Part shown: piece after piece, positions 10,745 through 20,421 of the stretch
Layout: every line of letters starts with the position of its first letter
Position numbering within the stretch: the stretch's first letter is position 1
Origin: Fragum whitleyi
Taxonomy: Eukaryota > Mollusca > Bivalvia > Cardiida > Cardiidae
Length of the DNA: 64,000 nt
NCBI GenBank assembly: GCA_948146395.1
Contig: OX411559.1
Coordinates: 3,396,501-3,460,500 of the forward strand
Direction of reading: 5' to 3'
Position numbers and translations under genes: made by a program
Notes under the pieces: generated by a model
Seen by the model: the letters and a program-made list of their open reading frames with translations, nothing else
The model's database searches: none
Told to the model about the DNA's origin: nothing

Positions 10745-11688
10745 GGCTTATCAGTTAGTCGAAATTTTGTATCGAATTAGAGGATATAAATTAACTACTC
10801 TTCATGAATAAAGCTTCAGTAACAGCCCTTGCTTGGCTGGAATGCAATGAATTTGCCTCCAATACGACGAAAGATTTTTTAACGTGGAATGTGTCTTTTG
10901 TAAACTTTTGTCAATCTTAATGACCGAGGCGTTTTAATTGACGCCAGTATATAGATTTCTCAATTAATGAAAAAAAGATAAAGACCAAAAGTATTTATTT
11001 TTTTCCCTAGAATTATATTTATTTATGTAATACAAGTTTTTTCTCCATCTATCAATTTATAAGCAAGGGTTTTTTTGTTGTTGGTTTTTTTTTCAACAAA
11101 ACGCCGAGCTATTCTCTCTAACTTTGCGTCTTTAGCGTATTCGCTAGTGCTGGCGCTTTCATTTGAGTTTCGTTAGCGCGACAACCTTGGAGCTATTTTG
11201 TCATTGAAGATAGCTTTTTGTACAATTTACTTGACATGGGTTTTCTTCATTAGAAAAGCCGAACAGACTATGCTTAAATCATCACATGCATCCGTCTGCG
11301 GTGCTCTTGGTGAATTTGTGATATTTTATTGCATATTTGAGTCGCCAAAAGACGTTGGCATGTAGAAACCTTGATTTGACACGGTAATCAGAAAAATACA
11401 AATATTGATTTACTCGACGAAATAATTTATTAAAGAAACAAAATTAAACATACACCTTTTACCGAGTCATGGAAAAGCGTTATGGTCACATATAGCAAAA
11501 ATAGTTCTTCAGCGATACGGTCTAACAGATAGATAAACAAGAGATTCCTTTCGGTTTTGACATTACCTTTGAGTCTGAATGAAGACAACTCTGATTGGTG
11601 AATATTTTTGAAGTGATATTCAATTATTCACAACATCATTGGCCTACATGCAATCAATGCAATGGACAACATTATTCTTTTGATATAT
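10745..11688. other. No feature seen
   Basis: AT-rich sequence with homopolymer runs. No supported exon or repeat copy. On the minus strand it lies downstream of the copine-like gene, so part of that 3' UTR could be here: the minus strand reads AATAAA (plus-strand TTTATT) near 11427. Confidence 0.35.
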
Positions 11689-11952
11689 TAGTGACCCGTC
11701 GAGCTACAAGGGACCATCTGAGAACTCCGTAAAATAGACATTTCAAAAAAAGATTGTATTCAATAAAGATCAGCTAGAAGTCGAGTTTTGAAAATAATTG
11801 TATAGAAAGACAGAGTTATCATTCTAGATTCAGGAAACAATTTAAATACGAAAAGTGTCGACTCTGGTCAGTCTGCGCAAATCGCGCAATCTGACCAGGT
11901 TCGATAATTTTCGCACTATCCAAAGGATCGCTTTTCGCGTGACGGGTCGCAT
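11689..11952. repeat. MITE 'GTGACCCGTCACGCG', copy 1
   Basis: The left end GTGACCCGTC...AAGGGACCATCTG (11691) is inverted at the right end GCGTGACGGGTCGCAT (11935-11950). The centre holds the palindrome CTGGTCAGTCTGCGC ... GCGCAATCTGACCAGG. Related copies lie at 15255, 19738 (fragment), 36097, 40515 and 58461. Confidence 0.8.
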
Positions 11953-12092
11953 ATTGATATGATTTTTGATATTGTCAAAAATCTTGCATGTACGATATTT
12001 GATAATTAATCAATGTCATCGCGAAGATTATCAAAAATATTGATCGTCTTACGACCGTTTAAGAAACATTTGCTTATAGGGAGATAATTCAC

Positions 12093-12404
12093 TCATTCAT
12101 CTTCCAACAGTCCTAACTCAGTTATAGCCCTATATTGGTCCGGGATTTCCATTAACGCGTGTAAAGCGAACGCTGTCTTTCTATTGCGAGCTCCGTCCAT
12201 CACTTCATGAAAGTTCAAGAACTGAAAATTGTCAAATTTCCTTTTAGGGATTCTGTCATCAAAATGGGTCATGATGCCCCAGGGTCCGTCCCCGACCCCT
12301 ATACAGATGATGGATAATGCACAATTGGAGGCGTCAACTATGGCCTGGATCGTCTCTTCCTCCGAGTTCACTTGACCGTCCGCGACAATCACTAATATGT
12401 GGTA
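12093..12404 (-). CDS. Last exon of the copine-like gene
   Basis: 103 codons plus TGA (12093-12095). The acceptor ACCATTTCAG precedes TACCAC, coding [12 protein letters not shown]. The exon carries the third MIDAS region (ADG) and the conserved block [20 protein letters not shown] and [11 protein letters not shown], then [18 protein letters not shown]. It opens in phase 0, matching the previous exon. The reading frame continues upstream of the acceptor to 12500, but that part is intron. Confidence 0.9.
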   Translation of the reverse strand, partial: YHILVIVADGQVNSEEETIQAIVDASNCALSIICIGVGDGPWGIMTHFDDRIPKRKFDNFQFLNFHEVMDGARNRKTAFALHALMEIPDQYRAITELGLLEDE

Positions 12405-15400
12405 CTGAAATGGTAATGAATAGAGGATATTTAGTGAGTTGTTATGAAATATCATGATACAGGTAACATCATCGTGAAAATGACAATTATTCCAATTCAA
12501 ACCATTCTAATTCACTCAATCAGTACTCCACAGATGATGGATAATGCACAATTGGAGGCGTCAACTATGGCCTGGATCGTTTCTTCCTCCGAGTTTACTT
12601 AACCGTCCGCGACAATCACTAATATGTGGTACTGAAATGGCAATGAATAAAGGATAATTATACAGTGACTGGTCAAGCAATATCATAATGCAGTTAATAA
12701 CGTCGTAAATGGACAGTCATTCCGATCAAAACCTTTCTATATCACTCAATCAGCATTCCTTAGATGATGGATAATGCACAATTGGAGGCGTCAACTATGG
12801 CCTGGATCGTCTCTTCCTCCGAATTCACCTGACCGTCCGCGACAATCACTAATATGTGGTACTGAAATGGTAATGAATAGAGTTTGTCTGGGTTTTAAGG
12901 GACGCGGGGTTTTAAAACGGATCTCAATTCCTTCACGAAGTTGAGCCTCAAATGTTCATTTAGACTTTTCTTTACCTTTAATCAGGAAAGAGCTCCAAAA
13001 TTAGGACTTCAAAGAAATAGTGTACATCTAAAGAGAGATATAGGTCTATCTTATGTAGAAATCATTTGTCTTCCTGTAAAGCTTTTCAACCTGAGCATCT
13101 AAATAAGGATACCTTGTATTCCAATGTAATTGGGATTTAAATGCGAAGTCGTATGAGATGACGTAATGAGATCTATATACCTGTGAAGTTTCAAGACCAT
13201 AGGCCTTACAGTTTCAAAGTTATGGACCGGACACGAATTTGCTAACTGAATCAAACAAAGGGCAATAACTCAAAAATTGCAAATGGTAGAGTTGTGGTTC
13301 TTGCGCTCTGCACACCCTAGCTATGAGGTCTATACACCTGTGAAGTTTCAAGACAATATGCCTTATAGTTTGAGAGTTATGGACCGGACACGAATTTGCT
13401 AACGGACAGACGGACAGACAGACGGATAGACGGACAGACAGTCGATGCAGACGATAACATAATACGACCCTTCGGGCGTATAAAAAGTATCACTGTTTGA
13501 TCAAAGCATGACCAGTCATCGTCTTTAAAATTCTGCTCTTAGGTTATCATTTATGAGATATGGAGAGAGTATTTATAGTTTATTCAGGTATGAAACTTAA
13601 AACCGTATCACACTAAATGAATACGCGAAGCGGATTCATACATAAGTGGGATTCGGATTTTAAATCACAACTCAATGAAATAAAAGAAAATATACTCTCT
13701 TCTTATCTTATACATGGAAATTTGAATAATGAAGCTAAAATGTAAATATTTTCGACCACTGGACATATTTCTTTCGGACATACTTTGTGCGCCAACTTTA
13801 ACAATAGATGCGTACTCAAAATTGTTTTCATTGGATATGATCAGCCAATCAGAACGCAGGCATCTTGATTGACTAAATGATTAAGTTATTATAGTTCACT
13901 GCTTATGTTTTAAACACATTTTTGGTTCGAATTAGAAGAGAGCTTTATTAGCTTGCCGGGCATATTTTTAAATAAAGCTCACCTTTTTCGTTCTCTCGAC
14001 AACCTCTATAGCTTTATAGATGAGGGGAGCAAAATTGGTGGGTCTATATAGTTTGATGGTGGGTGTGATCTTATTATATGTCTGTAATACCTCTCTAAAA
14101 CCCACACACGAGCCCTGAAAATACACACAAAGAGCCTTATACTAAAAATTAGAAAGAAAAAAAATACTCTCCTGGTGTAGGCTCCTGAAAAATAGTTTCT
14201 TCCTTACTTAGCTTTCTTCACTGTCCATTCAAGAGTTTGCATCCGCACTCATGGGACAATTTCTTTCTCCGCTTTGTTTGTTTGTTTGAATTGGGTTTAA
14301 CGCCGCCTTCAACATTTTTGCAGTTAAATCGCGGTGGCTGGAGCACCTAATAATGGATAACTGGTATTTCTCACACCAGAACTACCATTACATCCTTTCC
14401 TAGCCTCCAGCTGCTATCCAACATAGGTCTTCTCCGCTTTGAAGATAGTGGAAGAATGAAGCTGCAATTACGATATTTTGATTATCCAACGTCAATAAGC
14501 TAGGGAGTAAATTAGTAGCATTGACATCCATCTCAATGAAAACCATTTGAAATCGTTCACACAGCGCTCCATTCATTCAATCCAAATACTTACTTAAACT
14601 AAACACAAACGCTCAAAAATCACAAAAAATAAGATCAAAAACTACGTTTAAAATAAATATGGCTAGAACTAAATGTGTTTGCACTGATAAAATTGGAATT
14701 ATAACCGTCTGATTGGTTCTTTAAGAAATAGGAAGCTATTTATAGAAATTTTATGCATATTTCCTTAAAGGGGGATAATAAATATCGATAACTTTGTTTA
14801 TCCTGAACGAAATTAGCGATATTGGGTTTCCTATCTTATATTCACTCAAAACTACCTCCTCAAACTCATTCAATCTCCCAGGCATTCAACTTCATTCCGA
14901 AATCATTCTAAAATCATCCACTTTGTCAATTTTTTGTTGATGTTTACTGTAATACAGATGGATGAATATAATTATCTAGAATAGGAAAGTAATTCGCTCA
15001 TATCTTTCCAAAGCACCACGTTCGGATTTCCTGCGCGTGGCCCTTAAGTACTTTATAGTGAACAGAATAGATTCTTTATCTCGAAAGGATGTGTTACCCA
15101 TCTTCATTACATGTATTTCTCTTTTGATAGATACTTTACATCCAGTTTTCTTCTAAAACTGTTATGCAAAGATTTGTTGAAGTAGCTATTCATTATTTAC
15201 TGTTTTTACTGGTTTCCATGACAAGTCTAAATATAAATGCGACATGTCAGTCGAAAAGGAACAATCTGGAAAGTGCAAAAAGTATCGAACCTGGCCAGTC
15301 TGCGCGGTCTGTGCAGACTGCCTAGGATCGAAAACTGTTCGCACTCTTCGGATTTTCCTTAATCTTTCATGGTCATTCCACCTTTAGACTTTTTTAATGA

Positions 15401-17467
15401 GTTCGCTGTTTTAACTTCTAATGGAACCAAACACCTTTCATAGGCGTGACTAGGATTTTGATATTATAGATCGATGCACTCAAAAGGCGATCACCAAAGA
15501 ATATATAGTATAAAGGCGATATTTGGACAGTGACAAAAGATAAATGCCTGCCAACCAACCAAATCCGCATTTTTTTATATTTTGAGCGTTGATGTATAAT
15601 CAAAACATTGTAACTATTGCTTGAATAAGCTGTAGTTACGATGTTTTGATTATTCATCAACGATATTTTTGAAATAGGATTTATGTGTATAACGCACTTG
15701 CGTAATGTGCGTAATGGTAGTTAGGCACTTATTTTTTTTTTAAATAATTATTAAACGGTGTTCAAAAAAAAGTCAGTTTTTGCGCGACTGGTTACAAATA
15801 CTTACGTATTTCTTCAGTGGAAATATTGCATCACCTTTACATTCGTAGTCACCAAACCCGTAAGCTGGTATAAGACCGTCCTCGTCAAATGGTTGAAGCG
15901 TTTCTCCTAATATGGTAATAACCTAGATTATAAAATAATATATCTTTCAGTTTTTTCTCTTGACGAAACGAATTATTCCCTCTCACGGTTTTCTACCAAT
16001 GTTTCAATACAACAATTTATATCACCTCATACAATTTAAGCACAAATCTAATGAACACAGTCCTGCGTTCAGGATGTCAAAACGACGCAAACTGTTTGCA
16101 CGTGCGAAGCGGGCTGTTATTTGCAAAAGGTTTGCACCGTTTCGTCATCCTAAACGCAGGGCAGTTTTAAACGTAGTCATTAAGAATACAAATTTGAGTA
16201 GTTTGCCAAATCGTCTAACGGAGAAGTTGAAACTAGGTTCAACAAAACAGTCTTTGCTACTATTCATTTATTTATCATTTATCTTTTTCACATCAGATGG
16301 TTTGTTCATTAATTGTGACCCAAAAATATCACGTGAAAGACTATGCTGTGAAAACTTTGCTTTAAGGAGCCTTCCTTTTTCAATTTCCTTGTAACTGCTG
16401 AGCATTTTTATCTTTATCTCTTGATATATGAATTCAATATTTTCTATTCTTTTTTCGTATAATACAGACCTTGCCCGCCATTATTTTTCTTCCTACGAGC
16501 CCTTTTTTATCGCCTTGAGGTAATCAAAATGGCGTTACTATAGCTTTAATTGGAATTTAGGTTATCCACCTACGATATACTTTATTATTATTAAATTACT
16601 GTTGATTCAAATTACAATATTTCATGAAATGGTATATTAAGACAATTCATTCGTTATCTTTGGGATAGTTTCCTTTATCATGATTTGACCGAATATCACT
16701 CGCCTGATAAGATAAAATGTTATCAGCGATTGATTTAGAAAAATATATGCATATAATCATGATCTGAATTCTTCGGTGTTAAAATATTTATCTAAATTGT
16801 AGACCTTGGAAAATATTTGCAGGATAGATAAATATATAATACATACTTAGTGTTTTGTATGAAAAAAAAATATATCTAACGAGGTTGGGAGAATTGATAA
16901 TTGTCGAGGCTCTGCCGAGACAATTATCAATTCTCACAACCGAGTTAGATATTTTTTCATACAATACATTAAGTACGTATTATATTTTTTCTTATTACCT
17001 CTATTTGTCTCGTTTTCGTCAATGTTTCTAACCGAAATGAAAGTTTTAAAAAATAACCACATGATATCATTGTTCTATAAATAAATATGTGATATCAGAA
17101 AAAAATTTCACATGGTGTATTGTCACACTGTATATTTATAAGATATAGAATAATACCTTAGAGTCTGGAAATATCATTGTTATCTAGTCTCGACTATATG
17201 GAATTACCTTGACTCGGCAAAGCCTCTTCACGATGAATTCTCCCTACCTTAACCAGATATATTGATATTTTAACACTCTACCATGTAATTATCTATTTCT
17301 CATTACACCATACAACAGGAAATTAGCTAACAGACCTTTCAGTGCTTTGATAATTCTTACCTCCTGGTATGGATTTAAAACCTCCTCATCCTCGTCGATA
17401 TCGTGAAGACTTTTTCCGCCAAAAGTCTTCTCCCCTTGGACCTTATTACTCATCGTATAATCGATAC
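12093..17467 (-). CDS. Copine/vWA-domain protein, RGLG-like (gene span, 5' end unresolved)
   Basis: Four exons join in phase (17361-17467, 15806-15922, 13983-14114, 12093-12404) and give about 220 residues of a copine (von Willebrand A-like) domain. Metal-site (MIDAS) residues are visible: DYTMS in GIDYTMSN, the Thr of YRPTNFAP, and the Asp in VIVADGQV. Family hallmarks [22 protein letters not shown]-like [24 protein letters not shown] and [11 protein letters not shown] match RGLG-type proteins more closely than classical copines. In that family the domain binds partner proteins in a divalent-metal-dependent way. This protein ends at LGLLEDE with TGA, so it has no C-terminal RING finger, unlike plant RGLG ubiquitin ligases, and ligase activity should not be assumed. 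The start codon and N-terminus were not found. The introns are full of MITEs. Confidence 0.87.
12526..12646 (-). pseudogene. Broken tandem copy of last-exon 5' part (copy 2)
   Basis: The acceptor and first 33 codons of the last exon are repeated with exon start at 12631, 227 bases from the true exon start. Codon 11 is changed from CAA (Gln) to TAA, so use of this acceptor would end translation after ADG. Similarity stops after TCCATCATCTGT, so the distal part of the exon is absent. Confidence 0.85.
12760..12861 (-). CDS. Intact tandem copy of last-exon 5' part (copy 3, possible alternative exon)
   Basis: A third copy starts at 12861 (230 bases beyond copy 2) with the same TTCATTACCATTTCAG acceptor. 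It encodes the same 33 residues, [12 protein letters not shown] to LSII, then TAA at 12760-12762. The differences I see from the real exon are silent (GGTCAG and AAT instead of GGTCAA and AAC). It is the first acceptor met after exon 13983-14114, so it could compete in splicing and give a protein cut off inside the vWA domain. Whether it is used is unknown; no donor-like site or poly(A) signal was verified for it. Confidence 0.45.
   Translation of the reverse strand, partial: YHILVIVADGQVNSEEETIQAIVDASNCALSII
13140..13490. repeat. Pearl-like element, two ~157-base units
   Basis: CTGTGAAGTTTCAAGAC occurs at 13181 and 13338 (step 157). The unit CAAAGGGCAATAACTC ... AGAGTTGTGGTTCTTG is a diverged relative of the array at 2193-3283. 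The array ends in GGACAGACGGACAGACAG (about 13405-13440) and a tail with ACCCTTCGGGCGTATAA. It sits in an intron of the copine-like gene. Confidence 0.75.
13983..14114 (-). CDS. Internal exon of the copine-like gene (44 codons)
   Basis: 132 bases, phase 0 at both ends. Acceptor TTTTCAG|GGCTCG and donor AAG|GTGAGC. It encodes [18 protein letters not shown] and then [20 protein letters not shown]. The GPT/RPTNFAP block with its Thr is the second metal-site segment of copine domains. It is too short to stand out as a reading frame and was found from its splice sites and family motif. Confidence 0.85.
14282..14432 (+). repeat. Dispersed repeat 'TTTAACGCCGCYTTCAACA', copy 1
   Basis: It shares GGTTTAACGCCGCCTTCAAC, CAGTTAAATCGCGGTGGCTG, GAGCACCTAA and CATCCTTTCCTAGCCTCCAG with copies at 37730-37920 and 51775-51970 and fragments at 19583 and 39005. 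All five are in the same orientation. No inverted ends are seen, so a SINE-type or older retroposed origin is possible but unproven. Confidence 0.75.
14515..14945 (-). repeat. Common ~400-base MITE, copy b
   Basis: Inverted orientation. It has GCATTGACATCCATCTCAAT, CGCTCCATTCATTCAATCC, GGAAGCTATTTATAGAAATT, AACGAAATTAGCGATATTGG and a TTGTCAATTTT...GATGTT end. Confidence 0.8.
15255..15372. repeat. MITE 'GTGACCCGTCACGCG', core fragment
   Basis: Core AATCTGGAAAGTGCAAAAAG, CTGGCCAGTCTGCGC, GCAGACTGCCTAGGATCG, as in the full copies. The outer GTGACCCGTC ends are missing or eroded. Confidence 0.6.
15428..15680 (+). repeat. MITE with GATGTTTTGATTATTCATC hairpin, copy 1
   Basis: It begins TTTCATAGGCGTGACTAGGA and ends in a hairpin (TTGTAACTATTGCTTGAATAA / AGCTGTAGTTACGATG). 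An inverted diverged copy lies at 18500-18727 with matching blocks (CATAGGCGTAACTAAGATTT, GGCGATAT, TGTGACAAAAGA, GAGCGT). The reading frame at 15418-15660 is inside this repeat and is not a gene. Confidence 0.75.
15806..15922 (-). CDS. Internal exon of the copine-like gene (39 codons)
   Basis: 117 bases, phase 0 at both ends. Acceptor TATAATCTAG|GTTATT and donor AAATAC|GTAAGT. It encodes [12 protein letters not shown], then the hallmark [13 protein letters not shown], then [14 protein letters not shown]. It follows directly on NPYQE of the previous exon, as in RGLG-type proteins, where NPYE is followed by QAITIIGxTL. Confidence 0.9.
16063..16163. repeat. MITE 'CCTGCGTTCAGGAT', copy 1
   Basis: Inverted ends CTGCGTTCAGGATGTC and CATCCTAAACGCAGG, with GCAAACTGTTTGCACGTGCG in the middle. 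It forms a near-complete foldback of 100 bases. Other copies at 19184, 30521, 32476 and 36401. The reading frame at 15960-16394 crosses it and is not supported as a gene. Confidence 0.8.
16830..17145 (+). repeat. Long-hairpin MITE, copy B
   Basis: Same orientation and blocks as copy A: TACTTAGTGTTTTGTATG ... TCATACAATACATTAAGTAC arms, the centre GAGGCTCTGCCGAGACAATT, then TATTACCTCTATTTGTCTC and TGTCACACTGTATATTTATA. It lies in an intron of the copine-like gene. Confidence 0.85.
17361..17467 (-). CDS. Exon of the copine-like gene with first MIDAS motif
   Basis: 107 bases: two bases completing a split Gly codon plus 35 codons. Acceptor AATAATTCAG|GTATCG and donor CAGGAG|GTAAGA. It encodes (G)[18 protein letters not shown] and [17 protein letters not shown]. 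The DYTMS motif supplies the first metal ligands of the vWA fold, and FGGKSLH and NPYQE are family hallmarks. The upstream exon must end in phase 1. Confidence 0.9.
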
Positions 17468-17520
17468 CTGAATTATTGATGAACAACAATTATATAAATT
17501 GTTAGTAAAAGCGCCTTTAC

Positions 17521-17545
17521 CAAGTAACAAACAGTTCACTACTTT
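17521..17545 (-). CDS. Tentative 25-base micro-exon of the copine-like gene
   Basis: AG at 17546-17547 (TTTAATACAG) and GT at 17519-17520 (TTG|GTAAAG) bound 25 bases reading KVVNCLLL plus the first base of Gly, exactly the phase the next exon needs. The result, [13 protein letters not shown], resembles the SNLIVGIDFTKSN pattern of the family. The intron to the next exon would be only 53 bases but contains a perfect TACTAAC branch-point sequence. The exon may extend further upstream in the same frame (the frame is open to 17638). The tiny intron makes this uncertain. Confidence 0.35.
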
Positions 17546-17741
17546 CTGTATTAAAGTAGAACACCCTAAATTTGAAATTATCAAATTGGTCCGATGTCGG
17601 ATTTCTTCGGCAGACGTCCTTATATGTCGATACATCAATCATTCCAGTTTTTGACGTAAGCGTCGTCTCAACGTTTAAGGTAGCGGAACCGTAATAGTTC
17701 CACGACATTTTTGAGGTCATGAACTTTCACAAATTTGTTGA

Positions 17742-17842
17742 GCTTTCCCAATGAAATCATTAGGAAACATCGGTAGACACTGTTAAAGTTAATGACTTCC
17801 GAAACGTTGCGAAATTATTACGGGTCGACTACCTTAGGCTAG
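17742..17842 (-). repeat. Dispersed repeat, inverse copy of 56046-56145
   Basis: TCCCAATGAAATCATTAGGA ... CGGGTCGACTACCTTAG is the reverse complement of GTAGTCGACCCATAATAG ... TTTCCCAAAGAAATCATTTGG. About 100 bases in each copy. Confidence 0.65.
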
Positions 17843-17849
17843 ACATACT

Positions 17850-18499
17850 TTATTTTGTGGTCACTTATATGCAATATAGCTCTTACGACATTCAAGTATT
17901 GGGGCGACGTTATATAATGACGACATCACAACGCTGTTGTATTCAGCTAGCAATTCAAATGATGAAGACATAATCCGAGAAACTCCGACGTTAGAGTAAT
18001 CTAAATATTCTCTCATCGTTTATGCATTAATTTGATTCATCATAAAATATAAAAATTGAACCCTTGTCATGCTATTTAAAAAACTTGGCAAGAATCTATT
18101 TGAGTCAAAGTTCTGAGAGCACTGGATGCACTTTTCGTAAGCTTGTATTTATTTTGCAAAAATTAATTTCAAACTTTCCTATTTCAAAAGGAAAATTGGT
18201 TTGTATAGAATAAGATCAGGCTGTACATGCATACAGAATGATCTTTGTCTATACCTCCTGCCATAGCAGGAATATTCCGAGAACAGCATGGGTAGGGTTA
18301 TTCTCATTGATTAAATGCCTTCGAAGAGTTTTGATAACACTGTCAGAAATACGTTACAACATATTACTGGACAAATGTGAATGATTAATCCTATCCTCTC
18401 ATCAGTAGGTCTATCTTATTTGAAAAGTTACCAAATATTTAACCAAAAAAAGTCAAGGGCGTAACTAGCATTACGTACATTAAGCAAAGAAATGAATCC
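17850..18499. other. No feature seen
   Basis: AT-rich DNA upstream of the last exon found for the copine-like gene. Its N-terminal exon could lie here or further right, but I could not identify one with acceptable splice sites. Confidence 0.35.
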
Positions 18500-18727
18500 T
18501 ATTTCGATAAATGTCGTTGATGAATGATCCTAGCAACGAAACTACAGCTTTTTCAAGCTGGAGTTACAATGTTTGATTATTCACCGACGCTCAAATCATA
18601 GAAAAGGGGAGCGGGTGGAGGACATTCTTCTTTTGTCACAGTCGATATATCGCCTCTATCCTAATTCTATGTTTGCTGCCTTCCGAGTGTGCATAAATTT
18701 CAAAATCTTAGTTACGCCTATGAAGTG
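18500..18727 (-). repeat. MITE with GATGTTTTGATTATTCATC hairpin, copy 2
   Basis: Reverse complement of 15428-15680. The blocks TTCATCAACGACATTTATCG, GCTTGAAAAAGCTGTAGTTT and CATAGGCGTAACTAAGATTT read on the minus strand. Confidence 0.75.
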
Positions 18728-19183
18728 ATCGGTTGTTACTTGATCTGATTTCTCAAGTTACACTCTACCAAATAGATGAGGTGAAGGGCGATAGATATGT
18801 GAAATAAAATGTCTTGAAATTCGAAATAATTCTCAAAGAGAAAAAACTAAAATTTACCATGCGAACTACAACGATATTAACAACATATAAATAAGGACAC
18901 GAACTTGAATTAACCTCGATAAAAAAATTGAGATGATTTAAAAAGTCAGTTGAAAAAAAATGAAATGAATAAAACAAAGTGAGAATAATAAACACACTAA
19001 AGATTTCTATAAGATCTGCATGTATTCTACAGAAATATATCATCATAAGCATCACTATATTACTATTACTATCTTATATTTTGTTGATGTTCGACAATAA
19101 TGTGAGAATTGAACGGTAATTTAGATTGATAAGATAAAATGAAATAAAAGAAAAGATTTGATAAATTCTGCAGAGATAACAGT
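18728..19183. other. No feature seen
   Basis: Low-complexity AT-rich stretch. The minus-strand frame 18765-19055 is rich in Phe and Tyr, as expected from AT-rich DNA, and has no domain. Confidence 0.4.
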
Positions 19184-19313
19184 TTGTGTTCGGGATGAAA
19201 AAACGGTGCAAATTGTTTGCAAATTAAACCCCCTTTTGCACTTGCAATAGCGTGCAAAGCGGGGTATAATTTTCAAACAGCTTGCACCGATTTGCCATCT
19301 TGAACGCAGGGCA
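19184..19313. repeat. MITE 'CCTGCGTTCAGGAT', copy 2
   Basis: GTGTTCGGGATGAAAAAACG on the left and CATCTTGAACGCAGGGCAAG on the right, with internal TTGCACTTGCAATAGCGTGC and AAAGCGGGGTATAATTTTC. Foldback. Confidence 0.8.
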
Positions 19314-19457
19314 AGCTTACTTAAGTATATAGCGTATAATATATTTTGTGATCAATCATACGAAAAGGAGAACCATCTGGTATCTCAGTCAAGTTGGGAT
19401 CCAGCAAAAGGAGCCAGCAGAAGGAACCAAATGTCGCATTTCAAAGCAAAATATATA

Positions 19458-19540
19458 TCGGTGGCTCAGTGCGAAGCAGTTGTAACTGCCTATATATTTA
19501 TAGGCAGTTACAGCTGTTTCGCACTGAGCCATCGGTATGT
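19458..19540. repeat. MITE 'ATCGGTGGCTCAGTGCGAA', copy 1
   Basis: Near-perfect 83-base hairpin: GGTGGCTCAGTGCGAAGCAG pairs with CTGTTTCGCACTGAGCCATC, and TAACTGCCTATA with TATAGGCAGTTA. A degenerate copy lies at 24254-24337. The reading frame at 19394-19675 crosses it. Confidence 0.85.
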
Positions 19541-19582
19541 AAGGAATATAGAATAATCAGATACAGAATATATAAAGAATTT

Positions 19583-19690
19583 GTTAATTTGAATGGGGTT
19601 TGCGCCGCTTTCAGCAATTTTTCAGTTATATCCCGGCGGCTGGAGCAGAAATTTAAGAGAAAGCGGATAGTTTAGTTCCTTCCCAAGCTT
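19583..19690 (+). repeat. 'TTTAACGCCGCYTTCAACA' repeat, fragment
   Basis: GGGGTTTGCGCCGCTTTCAG, CAGTTATATCCCGGCGGCTG and GAGCA match the 5' third of the copy at 37730; the rest is replaced. Confidence 0.65.
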
Positions 19691-19737
19691 TCTCATTCCA
19701 CGCAGACTGAATAGGATAGACATCTATATCGCCATAT

Positions 19738-19768
19738 CCAGATGGTCCCTTTTTGCCTGACGGGCGAA
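19738..19768. repeat. MITE 'GTGACCCGTCACGCG', end fragment
   Basis: Only the right end is recognisable: CAGATGGTCCCTTTTTGCC then TGACGGGCG. Confidence 0.4.
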
Positions 19769-19937
19769 TTTTATGAAGAAGCAGCATTTTTCAGTGTAGA
19801 TCGAAGAGTAGTTTCAACCAATTGGTTGATAAATGGAACAGTTTTTCTTAAATGCCAACAGTCGTATGATTGCGGGTATAAATATGGTGAAAACAAGATA
19901 AGTTAAAATGTCAAACGGATCAAATTGTCTGGGACTC

Positions 19938-20168
19938 TTAACGCTTTCCTGTGTTACAAAATTTTGGACATGTCCAAATTCAAAGGTTTTGCTGACGAAA
20001 TTTTAAAGTGGATTTAATTCGAAAAATAACCATTCAGTAGGGTAGAAAATAGTGTGGAAAAAGAAGAAATTGCTTGTTAGAAGCAATTTCTTCTTTTTTC
20101 ACAATATTTTCTCAATCATAAAATCACAGGCACGTAAAAAGCAGGGATTAAACAGCAACGGGTTTGGT
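19938..20168 (+). repeat. PiggyBac-like MITE (TTAA...), copy 1
   Basis: It starts TTAACGCTTTCCTG and carries TTTTGGACATGTCCAAATTC, the hairpin GAAGAAATTGCTTGTTAGAA / GCAATTTCTTCTTTTTTC, CACGTAAAAAGCAGGGATTA and AAACAGCAACGGGTTT. The copy at 50888-51116 is better preserved and has intact TTAACCCTTT ends. TTAA plus CCCTTT is typical of piggyBac-type ends. Confidence 0.75.
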
Positions 20169-20421
20169 TGCTATGGTATACGGTTGGTGTCCAATAGACA
20201 AACAAATACAAATCAAAACTAATTTCCGATATTTTCTGAAATAAATAGACTACTTGAAAAGTTATTTATCGGATGACATAGGTTACATATGGCTTTATTG
20301 ATTCTTGTAATGGTATGGGTTAGTTTGTTGGATTACTTGACTGGAATATAACCGATCACGTTATGAAAACTCGGCCTAATCGATCTTCTTTGACATTCAT
20401 CAGATTATTGGCTTTACAATC

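Noticed and set aside
15960..16394. 144-codon frame
   Set aside because: Its middle is the CCTGCGTTCAGGAT MITE; Lys/Arg-rich residues come from the hairpin and the rest has no domain.
17521..17720. Frame ending ESSELFVTW as the upstream exon of the copine-like gene
   Set aside because: ESSELFV looks tempting next to the family pattern ESSNLIVG, but the donor at 17520 would then leave the wrong phase for exon 17361-17467; the +1 frame (KVVNCLLLG) fits the phase and was kept as tentative.
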